In this document: positions 5,732 through 15,577 of the stretch, piece after piece
How positions within the stretch are numbered: the stretch's first letter is position 1
Layout: each line of letters starts with the position of its first letter
DNA from: Gemmata sp.
Lineage (GTDB): Bacteria; Planctomycetota; Planctomycetia; Gemmatales; Gemmataceae
Reading direction: 5' to 3'
Length of the DNA: 64,000 nucleotides
Assembly: GCA_025055115.1 (NCBI GenBank)
Contig: JANWYJ010000055.1
Span: 1 to 64,000 of the forward strand
The notes under the pieces: generated by a model
What the model saw: the letters and a program-made list of their open reading frames with translations, nothing else
Databases searched by the model: none
What the model was told of the DNA's origin: nothing
Position numbers and translations under genes: made by a program

Positions 5732-8242
5732 ATGCTGAAGCTTGTCCGTTGGGGAGTGGTTGTTGGCTTCGCCCTCTTGGCTCTAGCTATTAGCGCTTCC
5801 GATGTGGCGGCCGCCGAAGTGAAGAGTTTAACCGTCTATCCGGAGAAAGTGACGCTCACGGGGGCCGACGACGCCGCACAGTTGATTGTCACCGCAACGC
5901 ACGCCAATGGCCGGCTCTCGGACCTGACGCATCGCGCCACCTATGCCGTCGCCGATGGCCGCTCGGCGGAGATTGTCGCGGGGGGCCGCGTGGTTCCCCG
6001 CGCCAACGGACAGACGGACATTGTGGTGACCTATGAGGGTCAATCGGTCCGAGTGCCGCTGGTCGTGCGGAGCATCGATGAGAACCTGCCGTTGAACTTC
6101 ACCAATCAAGTGGTGCCCGTGTTCACGAAACTGGGCTGCAATAGCGGCGGTTGCCATGGGAAATTGGCGGGTCAGAATGGCTTTCGGCTATCACTGTTAG
6201 GTTTTGAACCCGAGCTGGACTACACGACGTTGGTGAAAGAAGGCCGGGGGCGACGTCTGTTTCCGGCCAATCCCGATGCGAGCTTGTTCTTGATGAAGGC
6301 GACTGGCCGTGCCCCCCATGGGGGTGGCAAAAAGATGGACCCGGCGTCGGATGAGTACAAGCTGGTTCGCCGCTGGATTGCCGCCGGCATGCCGTGGGGC
6401 CACGAGAATGATCCGAAGGTGACGCACATTCGTGTTTATCCTGAACATCGTGTTCTGGGCCGCCAAAGCCAGCAGCAGTTTGCCGTCTACGCACATTACA
6501 GCAACGGCCAGATCGAAGACATCACCCGTCGTGCCCAATACGAAAGCAACGACACGGAAATTGCCACAGTCGATGAACGCGGCTTGATCACCACGTTGGG
6601 ACTCAGTGGCGAGGCCGCTATCATGGCTCGTTATCAGGGGATGGTTGCGGTCGTGCGCATCACGGTACCGCTGGGTGTCGAAACACCGTCGTGGAGCTTC
6701 CCCGAACAAACGATTGTCGATCGTTTCACAGCGAAAAAGTGGCAGGAACTGGGACTGGTTCCCAGCGAGCGCTGTAGCGATGAACAATTCATCCGCCGGG
6801 TGTTCATCGACATCACAGGCACACTGCCCACACCACGACAAGTCCTCGATTTTGTGGCCAACACCGACCCCGCCAAACGCGACAAACTGATCGACCAACT
6901 GCTGGATTCACCAGAATACGCTTACTACTTCGCCAACAAATGGGCGGACATTCTACGTGTCAAGCGGCGGCAGCAAACTGAGCGCGCCGCCGGAACGTTC
7001 GCCTTCCACGAATGGATTCGCGAGCAGATGGCGCAAGACACACCGTATGACCAGTTCGTCCGCGCCATCCTGACGGCTAGCGGCGATGAACGCCAATCCC
7101 CCCCCACGGTGTGGTACAAGGAAATCGAGAAAGCCGAGAACTTCGTCGACGATGTCAGCCAGGTGTTTCTAGGGCAGCGGCTGACCTGCGCCAATTGCCA
7201 CCACCACCCTTATGAGAAATGGAGCCAAGACGACTACTGGGGGATGGCGGCGTTCTTTGCCCGGGTAGGTCGGAAGGAAGTGCGGCCACGGGTTCTCGAC
7301 CCCAACCGGCCCGACAACCGCTTGCAAGTCGTTTACGTTCGCCCCATGGGCAGTTTGAACAACAAACGCACCGGTCAACCGGCAATCCCCAAACCCCTCG
7401 ATGCCGATCCTCTCACCATCCCCGCGGATGACGATCCGCGCCACAAACTGGTGGATTGGATGGTTGACCCGAAAAACCCCTTTTTCGCAAAAACCGTGGT
7501 CAACCGCTACTGGGCCCACTTCTTCGGTCGCGGTATCGTGGACCCACTCGACGACATGCGCATCACCAACCCACCTAGCAACCCGGAATTGCTCGAAGCC
7601 CTCGCCCAGGATTTTATCGCGAAGAAATTCCGCCTCAAGGAATTGATCAAAACCATCTGCAAGAGCCGGACGTATCAACTCAGTAGTACACCCAACGAGT
7701 TCAACAAGCACGATAAGCAAACCTACGCTCGCTACTATCCCAAACGGCTCGCCGCAGAGGTCCTCCTCGATGCCGTGGGGCAAGTCACCGATAGCCCCAC
7801 CCGGTTTGGTGGCCTCCCCCACGATAAAAACGCCCCCACCCGGGCCATCATGCTGCCGGATGAATCATTTGCCTCGTACTTCCTCGATGTTTTTGGCCGC
7901 CCGCAGCGGATCAGTGCGTGCGAATGCGAACGGGTCAGCGAAGCGAACCTGGCCGCGGTGCTCCACTTGCTCAACAGCGACGAAGTGCAAGGCAAAATCG
8001 CCCGGGGAGGCGGTCGTGCCGATCAACTCGCCAGGCCAGAGGATAAGCGGAGCGACTCCGAGAAAGTGACCGAACTATTTCTGTGGGCCTTCGCACGCAA
8101 ACCCACCGCCGACGATCTGGCGACAGCACTCGAACACATCCGCACGATGGAAGCCAAATCGGGCGCTGCCGGCAAGAAAATCGCCTACGAAAATATCCTC
8201 TGGGCACTCATCAACACCAAGGAGTTCGTCTTCAACCAATAA
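5732..8242 (+). CDS. DUF1549/DUF1553 cytochrome-like secreted protein
   Basis: An 837-residue exported protein of a family greatly expanded in planctomycetes. In order: signal peptide (about 1–26), a bacterial Ig-like domain, a planctomycete cytochrome-c-like domain with CNSGGCH near 140, a second Ig-like domain, DUF1549 (from about 330), a CANCHHHP haem-type motif near 490, and DUF1553 (from about 570, LVDWMVDPKNPFFAKTVVNR). The function of the family is not established; redox or polysaccharide-related roles are discussed. I chose the ATG at 5732 because the signal peptide begins there; the upstream in-frame sequence is made of repeats. The usual DUF1501 partner gene does not follow. Confidence 0.9.
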   Translation: MLKLVRWGVVVGFALLALAISASDVAAAEVKSLTVYPEKVTLTGADDAAQLIVTATHANGRLSDLTHRATYAVADGRSAEIVAGGRVVPRANGQTDIVVTYEGQSVRVPLVVRSIDENLPLNFTNQVVPVFTKLGCNSGGCHGKLAGQNGFRLSLLGFEPELDYTTLVKEGRGRRLFPANPDASLFLMKATGRAPHGGGKKMDPASDEYKLVRRWIAAGMPWGHENDPKVTHIRVYPEHRVLGRQSQQQFAVYAHYSNGQIEDITRRAQYESNDTEIATVDERGLITTLGLSGEAAIMARYQGMVAVVRITVPLGVETPSWSFPEQTIVDRFTAKKWQELGLVPSERCSDEQFIRRVFIDITGTLPTPRQVLDFVANTDPAKRDKLIDQLLDSPEYAYYFANKWADILRVKRRQQTERAAGTFAFHEWIREQMAQDTPYDQFVRAILTASGDERQSPPTVWYKEIEKAENFVDDVSQVFLGQRLTCANCHHHPYEKWSQDDYWGMAAFFARVGRKEVRPRVLDPNRPDNRLQVVYVRPMGSLNNKRTGQPAIPKPLDADPLTIPADDDPRHKLVDWMVDPKNPFFAKTVVNRYWAHFFGRGIVDPLDDMRITNPPSNPELLEALAQDFIAKKFRLKELIKTICKSRTYQLSSTPNEFNKHDKQTYARYYPKRLAAEVLLDAVGQVTDSPTRFGGLPHDKNAPTRAIMLPDESFASYFLDVFGRPQRISACECERVSEANLAAVLHLLNSDEVQGKIARGGGRADQLARPEDKRSDSEKVTELFLWAFARKPTADDLATALEHIRTMEAKSGAAGKKIAYENILWALINTKEFVFNQ

Positions 8243-8615
8243 CCGCGTCTCCGCGAACGTGTGGCCCCGCGTAGCTCAGCCTTCCTCCTTCTGCGCCCAT
8301 CGTCGGCGAACTGGCGGCCGGCGATGGGGGGAGGCTTTGCCTGCCATCAGACTTGGGCGTGACAGAATTTTTCACGACTGTGATCAAATGCTGCTCGACG
8401 GCCGACGTAGCCGTAATAGCTGAAGTTATCGGCAGATGCGCTCATTTCTGTTCGTCCACGACGAAATCACTTTGCGACTGTCGGGACATGAAGTAGGCTT
8501 CGTTATCCCTGACAATAACTCCGGTTCCGCGATTGGCGCCTGGATGTCTTTGGATGGTTATGGACCGCAGTTCGCGGGGTTGTCGATGTCAATTATCGAA
8601 GATGAGTGATGTGTG
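8243..8615. other. Spacer with no gene
   Basis: Apart from the hairpin at 8296–8328 I see nothing recognisable. It presumably holds the promoter of the hybrid kinase. Confidence 0.5.
8296..8328 (+). terminator. Hairpin terminator candidate
   Basis: CCCATCG pairs with CGATGGG, extended inward by CGGC with GCCG, 54 nt after the preceding stop. There is no strong T run, so intrinsic termination is uncertain. Confidence 0.5.
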
Positions 8616-11492
8616 ATGGTTCGGTTGAGTCCTGCGCTGCTTCGATTCTTAGGCTCGCGTCGTCCGACTCCCACTTGTGTGGTGGTTGTTTACTCGTTGC
8701 TTTTTCTGGCTTGGATTGGTTTGTCGTATCTATCGTGGCTGACGGTGGTGGGGGAAAGCTCTTGGGCGTTCTATCTGGATATGCTCAAAGGCTGTGTCTT
8801 TTTGGCGGTGTCGGCGGGATTATTGTACTGTGCGGTGCGGTGTAAAATCCGCTCGGAATGCCGTGCTTTCAACCTGCTTCAGGCTATTCTGGATCAAGCG
8901 GCAGATGCCATTTTCGTGAAGGATCGTGCGGGGAAATATTTGCTGCTCAACGCAGCGGCTGCACGTTTGGTGGGCAAACCTGTTGATGAGGTTCTCGGCC
9001 ACGACGATACGGCGATTTTCGATGCCGAGAGTGCCGCACGCATCCAAGCCAACGACCAACGCCTCTGGCAAACCGGACAAGCCCAGACTGATGAAGAGAT
9101 TCTGACAGATGGAGTGACCCGAACGTATCTGGTCACGAAATCGCCCTATCGCGATGGGCAAGGCCACATCATCGGCCTCATCGGCATCGCTCGCGACATT
9201 ACGGAACACAAACAAGCTGAGCGCGAATGCCAAACGCGGCAGAAACGCTACGAGCAGTTGGTCGCGACGGTGGATGGGATTGTTTGGGAGGCCGATGCCC
9301 AAACGTTCCAGTTCACTTTTGTCAGTCAGCAAGCCGAGCGGTTACTGGGTTATCCGGTGGAGCAATGGCTGCACGAGCCAGACTTTTGGGTGAATCATCT
9401 GCACCCCGAGGATCGTCAGGCGGCCATTGAGTTTTGCACAGCGGCCACACAGGCTTGTCAGAATCATGATTTCGAATATCGCATGGTGGCTCAGGATGGC
9501 CGGGTGGTGTGGCTCCGCGACATTGTGACATTAGTTGTCGAAAATGGTAAGCCCGTAACCCTTCGTGGGATTATGGTGGATGTCACTCAGCACAAAAAAG
9601 CCGAAGAGGCTTTGCGGCTGAGCGAGGCCCGTTACCGCGACCTGATTGAAATGTCGCCGGAAGGGATTGGGATACTGCACGATGGGAAATTTGCGTATCT
9701 CAACCGCTCGGCAGCGCAATTGCTGGGTCTGGAGCCGCACCAGCTCCTCGGGCGCTCGCTCGGCGAGTTTCTTCATCCCGATGATCGCGAAGTGAGCCAG
9801 CAGCGCCAGCAAATCGTTCTGCGGGAGCATCGTCCCGTTCCTCTGCGGCAATTCCGACTGCGCCATGCTGATGGTTCCTGGCGGATCGTCGAATCGTGCG
9901 CTGGGCCATGCCGGTTTGAGGGGCAACCCGCCGTTCAACTGATTGCCCGCGATGTGACCGAGCGGATTCGCTCCGAACAGGCTCTGCGCGAGCGCGAAGA
10001 GCAGCTCCGGATTTTTGTGGAGCATTCGTGGGCACCGATTGCTATGCTCGATCGGCAGATGCGCTATATCCATATCAGTCGTCGGTGGTTGACCGATTAC
10101 AAGTTGGGCGAGCGCAACATCATTGGCCTGTGTCATTACGATGTTTTTCCAGAAATCCCTGAGCGGTGGAAGGAAATTCACCGGCGGTGTTTAGCCGGGG
10201 CTGTCGAGCGGTGTGATGAAGACCGCTTTGAACGGGCCGATGGCAGCGTGCAATATCTCCGCTGGGAAATCCAACCCTGGCGTGGAGCCGATGGCGAAGT
10301 GAAAGGCATCGTGATATTCACAGAAGACATTACAGCGCGGAAACGCTTGGAAACGCAGTTGCAGCATTCGCAGAAGATGGAGGCGGTGGGTCGGCTCGCC
10401 GGTGGTATCGCGCATGATTTCAACAACTTGCTCACCGTGATCAATGGCTATAGCGATTTGGTCTTACGCGATATGGCCCCCACCGATCCGCACCGCGAAG
10501 CGATTGTGCAAATTCACAACGCCGGTGCTCGGGCTGCGCGGCTGACGCAACAGTTGTTGGCGTACAGCCGGAAAGCCATCGTGGAACCGAAAGTTCTTAA
10601 CCTCAATGAGCTGATCGGCGATTCCGTACGCCTTCTGGGACGCCTGATCGGCGAGGATATCGTTGTCACCACGACACTCGCGCCCACCCTCGATCCGGTC
10701 AAAGTCGATCGTGGGCAGATCGAGCAGGTGCTACTCAACCTGATGGTCAACGCCCGTGATGCCATGCCCACGGGGGGGCGAATTACGATCGAAACCCGCA
10801 ATGTTGTCTTCACAGCGGACAATTTGCCCGACGATCCTGACGTGCGTCCGGGGCGCTATGTTCAACTGACCGTCGCCGATACGGGCATTGGCATGACGGA
10901 GGAAGTGAAAGCCAAGATCTTTGAACCGTTTTTCACCACGAAAGGACCGGGCAAGGGTACAGGGCTGGGCTTGGCGGTGGTGCATGGTGCCGTCAAGCTC
11001 AACGGCGGCCACATCAGCGTGACCAGTACCTTGGGCGTCGGCACTACGTTCACGATTTGGTTCCCGGCAGCGGAGCATCTGCCACCGCCATCGTCGCTGA
11101 TTCACAAAAAGTCACGGGGTAATGAAACCATTCTGTTGGTGGAAGACGAAGACGCTGTTCGGACGATAGCGCAGATCGGTTTGGAGAATCAAGGCTACAA
11201 AGTGGTCACAGCCCATGACGCGCACGATGCGTTGCACAAGCTCGAAGAACTCCGCCAACCGATTGATCTTCTTATCACCGACGTCGTCATGCCCGAATTG
11301 GGTGGACGCGAACTGGCCGAGACACTGCGCGCCCAGCGGCCCAACCTGCGAGTGCTCTACATCAGCGGGTATAACGACGACATGGTGCTTCGTCATGGGT
11401 TAGCGGAAGCAGTGGCTAACTTTCTGCAAAAACCCTTCACTCCCGCTTCGCTGGCGCAAAAAGTTCGCGAAATTCTCGATAATCCCGCGTAA
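8616..11492 (+). CDS. PAS-rich hybrid sensor histidine kinase
   Basis: A 958-residue sensor with two N-terminal membrane segments (about 20–42 and 55–74), then four PAS domains (about 85–200, 205–330, 335–455 and 460–585). The first PAS senses something in or near the cytoplasm. A HisKA domain follows with the phospho-acceptor in GGIAHDFNN (His600), an ATPase domain with NLMVNARDAM, ADTGIGM and GTGLGLAVV, and a C-terminal receiver starting near 839 with acceptor Asp889 in LLITDVVMPE. No response regulator is adjacent, so the partner is unknown. A GTG at 8613 is an equally possible start; the site upstream is weak. Confidence 0.93.
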   Translation: MVRLSPALLRFLGSRRPTPTCVVVVYSLLFLAWIGLSYLSWLTVVGESSWAFYLDMLKGCVFLAVSAGLLYCAVRCKIRSECRAFNLLQAILDQAADAIFVKDRAGKYLLLNAAAARLVGKPVDEVLGHDDTAIFDAESAARIQANDQRLWQTGQAQTDEEILTDGVTRTYLVTKSPYRDGQGHIIGLIGIARDITEHKQAERECQTRQKRYEQLVATVDGIVWEADAQTFQFTFVSQQAERLLGYPVEQWLHEPDFWVNHLHPEDRQAAIEFCTAATQACQNHDFEYRMVAQDGRVVWLRDIVTLVVENGKPVTLRGIMVDVTQHKKAEEALRLSEARYRDLIEMSPEGIGILHDGKFAYLNRSAAQLLGLEPHQLLGRSLGEFLHPDDREVSQQRQQIVLREHRPVPLRQFRLRHADGSWRIVESCAGPCRFEGQPAVQLIARDVTERIRSEQALREREEQLRIFVEHSWAPIAMLDRQMRYIHISRRWLTDYKLGERNIIGLCHYDVFPEIPERWKEIHRRCLAGAVERCDEDRFERADGSVQYLRWEIQPWRGADGEVKGIVIFTEDITARKRLETQLQHSQKMEAVGRLAGGIAHDFNNLLTVINGYSDLVLRDMAPTDPHREAIVQIHNAGARAARLTQQLLAYSRKAIVEPKVLNLNELIGDSVRLLGRLIGEDIVVTTTLAPTLDPVKVDRGQIEQVLLNLMVNARDAMPTGGRITIETRNVVFTADNLPDDPDVRPGRYVQLTVADTGIGMTEEVKAKIFEPFFTTKGPGKGTGLGLAVVHGAVKLNGGHISVTSTLGVGTTFTIWFPAAEHLPPPSSLIHKKSRGNETILLVEDEDAVRTIAQIGLENQGYKVVTAHDAHDALHKLEELRQPIDLLITDVVMPELGGRELAETLRAQRPNLRVLYISGYNDDMVLRHGLAEAVANFLQKPFTPASLAQKVREILDNPA

Positions 11493-11655
11493 AACAGCTC
11501 ATCCGTTCACAGTGACCAGCTTGGGTGTTGGCTGTCGCCCCTTTTGATCCAGCCATAGACTAACGTTGTCAGCTCTGGCTCAAGGCGTTGATCCTGGTGT
11601 TTGCTCCACTGTTGTCCCGCGGTTACCAAACGATTGGGACTAGGGCTACACGCCG

Positions 11656-12603
11656 CTAGTGCGGTTGTTTCTCCGGGTGCAGATAGATGAAGCTTTTCCC
11701 CAAGCGCCCACCGTAGTTGCCCGCAGAAATCATCATCAAATCCGCAACGTCGCGGGAAGCTGCAATCGCTGCCTGTGTGGCACGAGCGATAGTCGCCAAA
11801 TCGCAGCCGTTGATGACAATTTCCTGAACACTGGCCACGCCATCAGGGAGTCGGGAAACAACCCCTGGCTTGCCCCGGAGTGTGGGGCAGTATTCGGCAT
11901 AGGTACTGGCGATACTGAACTTGTAACGGCTGCCGGCTTTGCTACCACTGGCCGCGACGCCGCCAGGGAAAGGCAAAATGACCCCAGGAATGGCTCGGGC
12001 TGCCGCGGCAGCCAAACTGGCGGCTTCCAAGGCCGCATCGGCCGTGCGACCCAAAAACCACAGATTGCCACCCATCAGCCCATCCGCAAAACCAATCCGC
12101 CGCTCACAGACAAATTCCCCACTCAGAATGGGCACAACATAGCACCGTCGGCCATAGCGTTCGGCCGTGTACTGGAAACCGTCACCGAAATAGGCCAACT
12201 TCCGACCCAACGGGAACCATCGACCCCCAGGGCGGGGCGGCTGTTGGCTGGCGTACCAACTCCCGCTGGCATCCAGCACGTTAAAAACCGCCGTGGTTGG
12301 GCAAGTGAGGACGTTTTGGGAAATCCGCACCAGCACGGCACGTTCGAGCCGGGCTTCGCGGTCTTTGAGAAACCGGGGCACATGGAATTGAACAATCGCC
12401 CCCGGGCGGCCGTCGGGAGTCTCCGTTTCGGGCACGTCACGATCCCAACCGGCTTCGCAGTCGCACAGGATGGTGCTACTGGCATTGCCGGTACACGCGG
12501 TGACGGCGTGTTGGAGCCAGAAGCGGTTGCGGGCGGTAATCAGAACACTGGCATAAATGCTGCGAAAGGCTTCCGCGTAGGTATCATCAATGATGGCCGG
12601 CAT
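11656..12603 (-). CDS. ftr: Formylmethanofuran:H4MPT formyltransferase
   Basis: A 315-residue protein matching the Ftr/FhcD family, which moves a formyl group between tetrahydromethanopterin and methanofuran. The N-terminus IDDTYAEAF and the stretch ETPDGRPGAIVQ are characteristic, as is the length (about 300). In methylotrophic bacteria and planctomycetes the enzyme works in formaldehyde oxidation as part of the Fhc complex. Here it stands alone, 25 kb from the H4MPT operon, with no fhcA, fhcB or fhcC beside it. GAGG upstream supports the ATG at 12603. A 6-bp inverted repeat (GCCTAA/TTAGGC, 12665–12679) lies in its upstream region. Confidence 0.92.
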   Translation of the reverse strand: MPAIIDDTYAEAFRSIYASVLITARNRFWLQHAVTACTGNASSTILCDCEAGWDRDVPETETPDGRPGAIVQFHVPRFLKDREARLERAVLVRISQNVLTCPTTAVFNVLDASGSWYASQQPPRPGGRWFPLGRKLAYFGDGFQYTAERYGRRCYVVPILSGEFVCERRIGFADGLMGGNLWFLGRTADAALEAASLAAAAARAIPGVILPFPGGVAASGSKAGSRYKFSIASTYAEYCPTLRGKPGVVSRLPDGVASVQEIVINGCDLATIARATQAAIAASRDVADLMMISAGNYGGRLGKSFIYLHPEKQPH

Positions 12604-12811
12604 CGATCGACCTCATGCAAAATCTCGAAGAGTTTGGAAATTATGAAAAAAGGCAGGGAGGTTTGCCTAAAGATTAGGCTTTTACAATGTCTGACTGCGC
12701 GCTCATGTGGCAGATGACTGAAGGCGAGTATTTTCTCATATTTCACTCAGAATGCGAAAATCTCCGGGAAAATCGCAGAGAAAACCACCATCTCGCCGCC
12801 TCGGCACGAAT

Positions 12812-12827
12812 TGGCACAGGAATCGCT
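12812..12827 (+). promoter_or_regulatory. Sigma-54-like -24/-12 promoter
   Basis: TGGCAC-AGGAA-TCGCT keeps the invariant GG and GC at the correct 12-nt distance. Only a hairpin, and no gene, lies directly downstream. One mismatch in the -12 element lowers confidence. Confidence 0.45.
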
Positions 12828-12853
12828 TATATTAAATCGGCGAGAGCCTAAAA

Positions 12854-12905
12854 CCACACGGTTGGCGGTCCGAGGGAGAGGCGGACGGTCAACCGTGTGG
12901 TTGTT
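12854..12905 (+). terminator. Long hairpin with T-rich tail
   Basis: CCACACGGTTG pairs perfectly with CAACCGTGTGG, with an inner GTCCG/CGGAC stem, and TTGTTTTAT follows. It looks like an intrinsic terminator, possibly ending a short RNA from the promoter at 12812. Confidence 0.7.
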
Positions 12906-13675
12906 TTATGAGTTTCGTTCCACTGCCGATGGCCATTCTTTCAGAGAAAGTGAAGACGTAGTACTGAAAGTAAACCATTCTTTCAGAGAAAGTGAAGACG
13001 TAGTCTTTCGCCGAGTTCTGGGAATTCGTCTCCTGGGTGGGTTGATCACTGGCGCGTCATTCACAGCTCGATTGTTATATCCAACCTCGATTGTTACGTC
13101 CAACAGTGTCCTAGATCACAGTCTGCGTTGAGCTTCAGGAACTGCTTTCTCTTTCTGCGTTGAGCTTCAGGAACTGCTTTCTCTTTCTGCGCTTGGCTTC
13201 ACGGATCAAGCAATCGTGCAACGGCCCCTCCTTAGTTTGCTCCGCGAACTCCGCATCACTTCAGGCATCAACATTCCTAAGCTGCTTCGCGATTGTCGAA
13301 CAAAACTGACGCTGCTCAGTTTGCTCCGCGAACTCCGCATCACTTCAGGCATCAACATTCCGGCTACCCGTTTGGTGTGTTAAGTTCAATTACCCGAGGG
13401 TTCAGTTACCCGAGTTACGCCCGCTCCACTTCGAGTTCGGCAGCCTGAGGGGGGAAGCATTGGAGCCGTTGGCCCATTACCCATCTCTGGGACTGTTCAA
13501 TCTCTGGGACTGTTCAATCTGAGCTACAACCCGATCGACGACAGGAGCTAGGCCCGCCGGCGCCCGCCGCCGACACTCCGCATCCTGGCTCTGGCACCGT
13601 CGAGGCCCCCTGTTGGGCTGAACTGCGGGTCAACCGCACTTCAATGAGGTATGGACGTACCGCTACAATGACCCC

Positions 13676-14497
13676 ATGAAACTTCGGGATGCATTGACGC
13701 GGTTGGCGGTTCAGCCACAAGCCCCTATCGATCTGGCCCGGGTGGCACTCCTGATCGCCCGCGACGCCTATCGTCGCCTCCGGCCACGCCACTATTTGGC
13801 GCAGATTGAACGCTTGGCCGCCACCGTGCGGCCCCGGCTGACCGGTTCACTTGCGGCACGCACCGCCGCTTTCAGCGCATTCCTTTTCGACGAGTGCGGC
13901 TTTCGCGGCAATACTCGCCATTACTACGATCCCCGCAACAGTTACCTGAATAAAGTTCTCGATCGTCAGGTCGGATTGCCGATTGCGTTGGCGGTGTTGG
14001 CGATGGCCGTGGGCGCGCGTGCCGGATTGAAGGTGGTGGGGGTGGGTTTACCGGGCCACTTTATCGCCAAAGCCATCAAGGACGACGAAGCCATCCTGTT
14101 TGATCCTTTTCACGGCGGGCGATTCCTCGATGCTGATGCCTGTGAGAAATTGGTCCGCGCGGTCACTGGGCAGCCCTTCGCGCTGACACCTGCCGCCTTG
14201 GAGCCAGCCTCGCCGAGAGCGATTGTCGCGCGGATGCTCCACAACCTCAAGGCGGCCTATGTGGCGGCTCGGGCCTACCGGTCTGCGGCCCGAGTCACCG
14301 ACCGCCTAACGCAACTATGGCCCAACGATCCTGAGCAACAGCGCGATTTAGGAGTGCTGTGGGTTCAAGCCGGCCGGTATGGTCGGGCCATCACCCCGTT
14401 GCGGCATTATCTGGCCGCACGGCCCACCGCCGAGGATGCCGACGATGCCCAGCGCTACCTTCGTCGTGCTCTGGTCGAAGTGTCGCGGTGGAATTGA
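13676..14497 (+). CDS. SirB1-type transglutaminase-like protein with TPR
   Basis: A 273-residue protein of the SirB1/transglutaminase-like family. The fold is seen in DECGFRGNTRHYYDPRNSYLNKVLDRQVGLPIAL (about 77–110) and GVGLPGHFIAK, with the family's His and acidic positions. The C-terminal 90 residues form TPR-like helices (YVAARAYRSAARVTDRLTQLWPNDPEQQRDLG). The biochemical role of the family is not settled. The ATG at 13676 is the first start after the repeat island. The last codon and stop are duplicated in tandem. Confidence 0.85.
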   Translation: MKLRDALTRLAVQPQAPIDLARVALLIARDAYRRLRPRHYLAQIERLAATVRPRLTGSLAARTAAFSAFLFDECGFRGNTRHYYDPRNSYLNKVLDRQVGLPIALAVLAMAVGARAGLKVVGVGLPGHFIAKAIKDDEAILFDPFHGGRFLDADACEKLVRAVTGQPFALTPAALEPASPRAIVARMLHNLKAAYVAARAYRSAARVTDRLTQLWPNDPEQQRDLGVLWVQAGRYGRAITPLRHYLAARPTAEDADDAQRYLRRALVEVSRWN

Positions 14498-14533
14498 GAG
14501 CACGCAACGGCGGAATTGAGAGCACGCAACGGC
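14490..14533. repeat. 22-nt perfect tandem spanning a stop codon
   Basis: GGAATTGAGAGCACGCAACG plus GC is present twice without mismatch (14490–14511 and 14512–14533). The first copy contains the final codon and TGA of the SirB1-type gene. Confidence 0.95.
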
Positions 14534-14556
14534 CTGTCATCCGTCGTTGGGCCTAT

Positions 14557-15432
14557 CTATTCAATGATCTTGCTGATGGGATACTCGACGATACCGCTGG
14601 CCCCCGCAGCCTTCAATTGGGGAATGATGTGCCGGACCGTGTCTTCGTCGATGATCGTGTTGACCGCGACCCAATCGGGGTCAGCTAATGGGGAAATCGT
14701 CGGGTTCTTCAACGCTGGCAGCTGACGGATAACACGGTCCAGATCAGTGCGCTTCACATTCATCATCAAGCCGACTTTGCTTTCTGCCGCCATCGCACCT
14801 TTGAGCATCAGGATGAGGTCATTCATCTTGTCGCGTTTCCACGGATCGTTGGCGGCCTGGGGGTTGGCGATGAAGCGCGTGGTACTGGTGAGTAAGTCAC
14901 AAACGATCCGCAGGTTGTTGGCCCGCAGAGAGCTGCCAGTCTCGGTCACTTCCACAATCGCATCGGCCAGTTTGGGCGGTTTCACCTCGGTGGCGCCCCA
15001 ACTGAACTCAACTTGCGCCGTCACCCCATGACTCGCCAGCCATTTGCGGGTGATGTTGACCACCTCTGTTGCGATCCGTTTGCCCTGCAAATCCTTCGGC
15101 TCGCGGATCGGGGAATCATTGGGCACAGCTAAGACCCAGCGCACCGGGCGACGACTGACCTTACTGAAGACCAACTCCGCCAATTCCACCACGTTTGCTT
15201 CACTTTCCACAATCCAGTCGTAGCCGGTCAGACCGCAATCGAGTGAACCATCGGCGACGTAGCGCGCCATTTCCTGGGCGCGAATGAGGGTACAGTGCAA
15301 TTCTGGGTCGTCGATCGACGGATAGTAGCTGCGATTCAAATACGTGATTTTGTAACCCGCTTTGCGGAATAACTCGGCCGTGGCCTCTTGCAGCGAACCT
15401 GCGGGTAGTCCTAGCTTCAATAGGTTGTTCAT
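14557..15432 (-). CDS. hisG: ATP phosphoribosyltransferase, long form
   Basis: The first enzyme of histidine synthesis, joining ATP and PRPP. At 291 residues it is the long form with a C-terminal regulatory ACT-like domain, which binds histidine and does not need HisZ. Signatures: [23 protein letters not shown] at the N-terminus, GLTGYDWI near 83, and [16 protein letters not shown] with the PRPP-site context near 175. I chose the ATG at 15432 because the family begins there; an upstream in-frame ATG at 15516 would add 28 unrelated residues. No other his gene is adjacent. Confidence 0.93.
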   Translation of the reverse strand: MNNLLKLGLPAGSLQEATAELFRKAGYKITYLNRSYYPSIDDPELHCTLIRAQEMARYVADGSLDCGLTGYDWIVESEANVVELAELVFSKVSRRPVRWVLAVPNDSPIREPKDLQGKRIATEVVNITRKWLASHGVTAQVEFSWGATEVKPPKLADAIVEVTETGSSLRANNLRIVCDLLTSTTRFIANPQAANDPWKRDKMNDLILMLKGAMAAESKVGLMMNVKRTDLDRVIRQLPALKNPTISPLADPDWVAVNTIIDEDTVRHIIPQLKAAGASGIVEYPISKIIE

Positions 15433-15525
15433 CGTGCGCTTCACTCGTACTGAAGAATACTGTTGTTGAACGGGTTTTGGCGGCAATGTCCATTCCCCAG
15501 GAACGAACAACCTCACTCAACGGCT

Positions 15526-15553
15526 CCACCCAAGCCCCGCGCGGCTTGGGTGG
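15526..15553 (-). terminator. Hairpin between the BBP7 gene and hisG
   Basis: CCACCCAAGC pairs perfectly with GCTTGGGTGG. It lies 25 nt after the BBP7 stop. There is little T run, so it may be a processing or attenuating structure. Confidence 0.6.
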
Positions 15554-15577
15554 GAGGGCGAACCCGTCAGGAAGGTC

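Larger units (their letters stand above)
12604..13675. repeat. 1.07-kb gene-free island of direct repeats
   Basis: No believable gene. Direct repeats: 30 nt at 12933–12962 and 12975–13004; 19 nt around 13066–13103; 32 nt at 13122–13153 and 13154–13185 with a partial third; 44 nt identical at 13234–13277 and 13318–13361; TTACCCGAG near 13390 and 13406; 17 nt at 13484–13500 and 13501–13517. A frame open from 12811 to 13131 runs through the hairpin and the repeats and looks non-coding. Confidence 0.85.

Noticed and set aside
5731-8242. DUF1549/DUF1553 with a missing DUF1501 partner as a broken operon
   Set aside because: Stand-alone members are common in planctomycetes and nothing nearby looks like a remnant.
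12811-13131. 106-codon frame in the repeat island
   Set aside because: It begins inside the sigma-54-like element and runs through the hairpin and duplicated segments with no recognisable protein.
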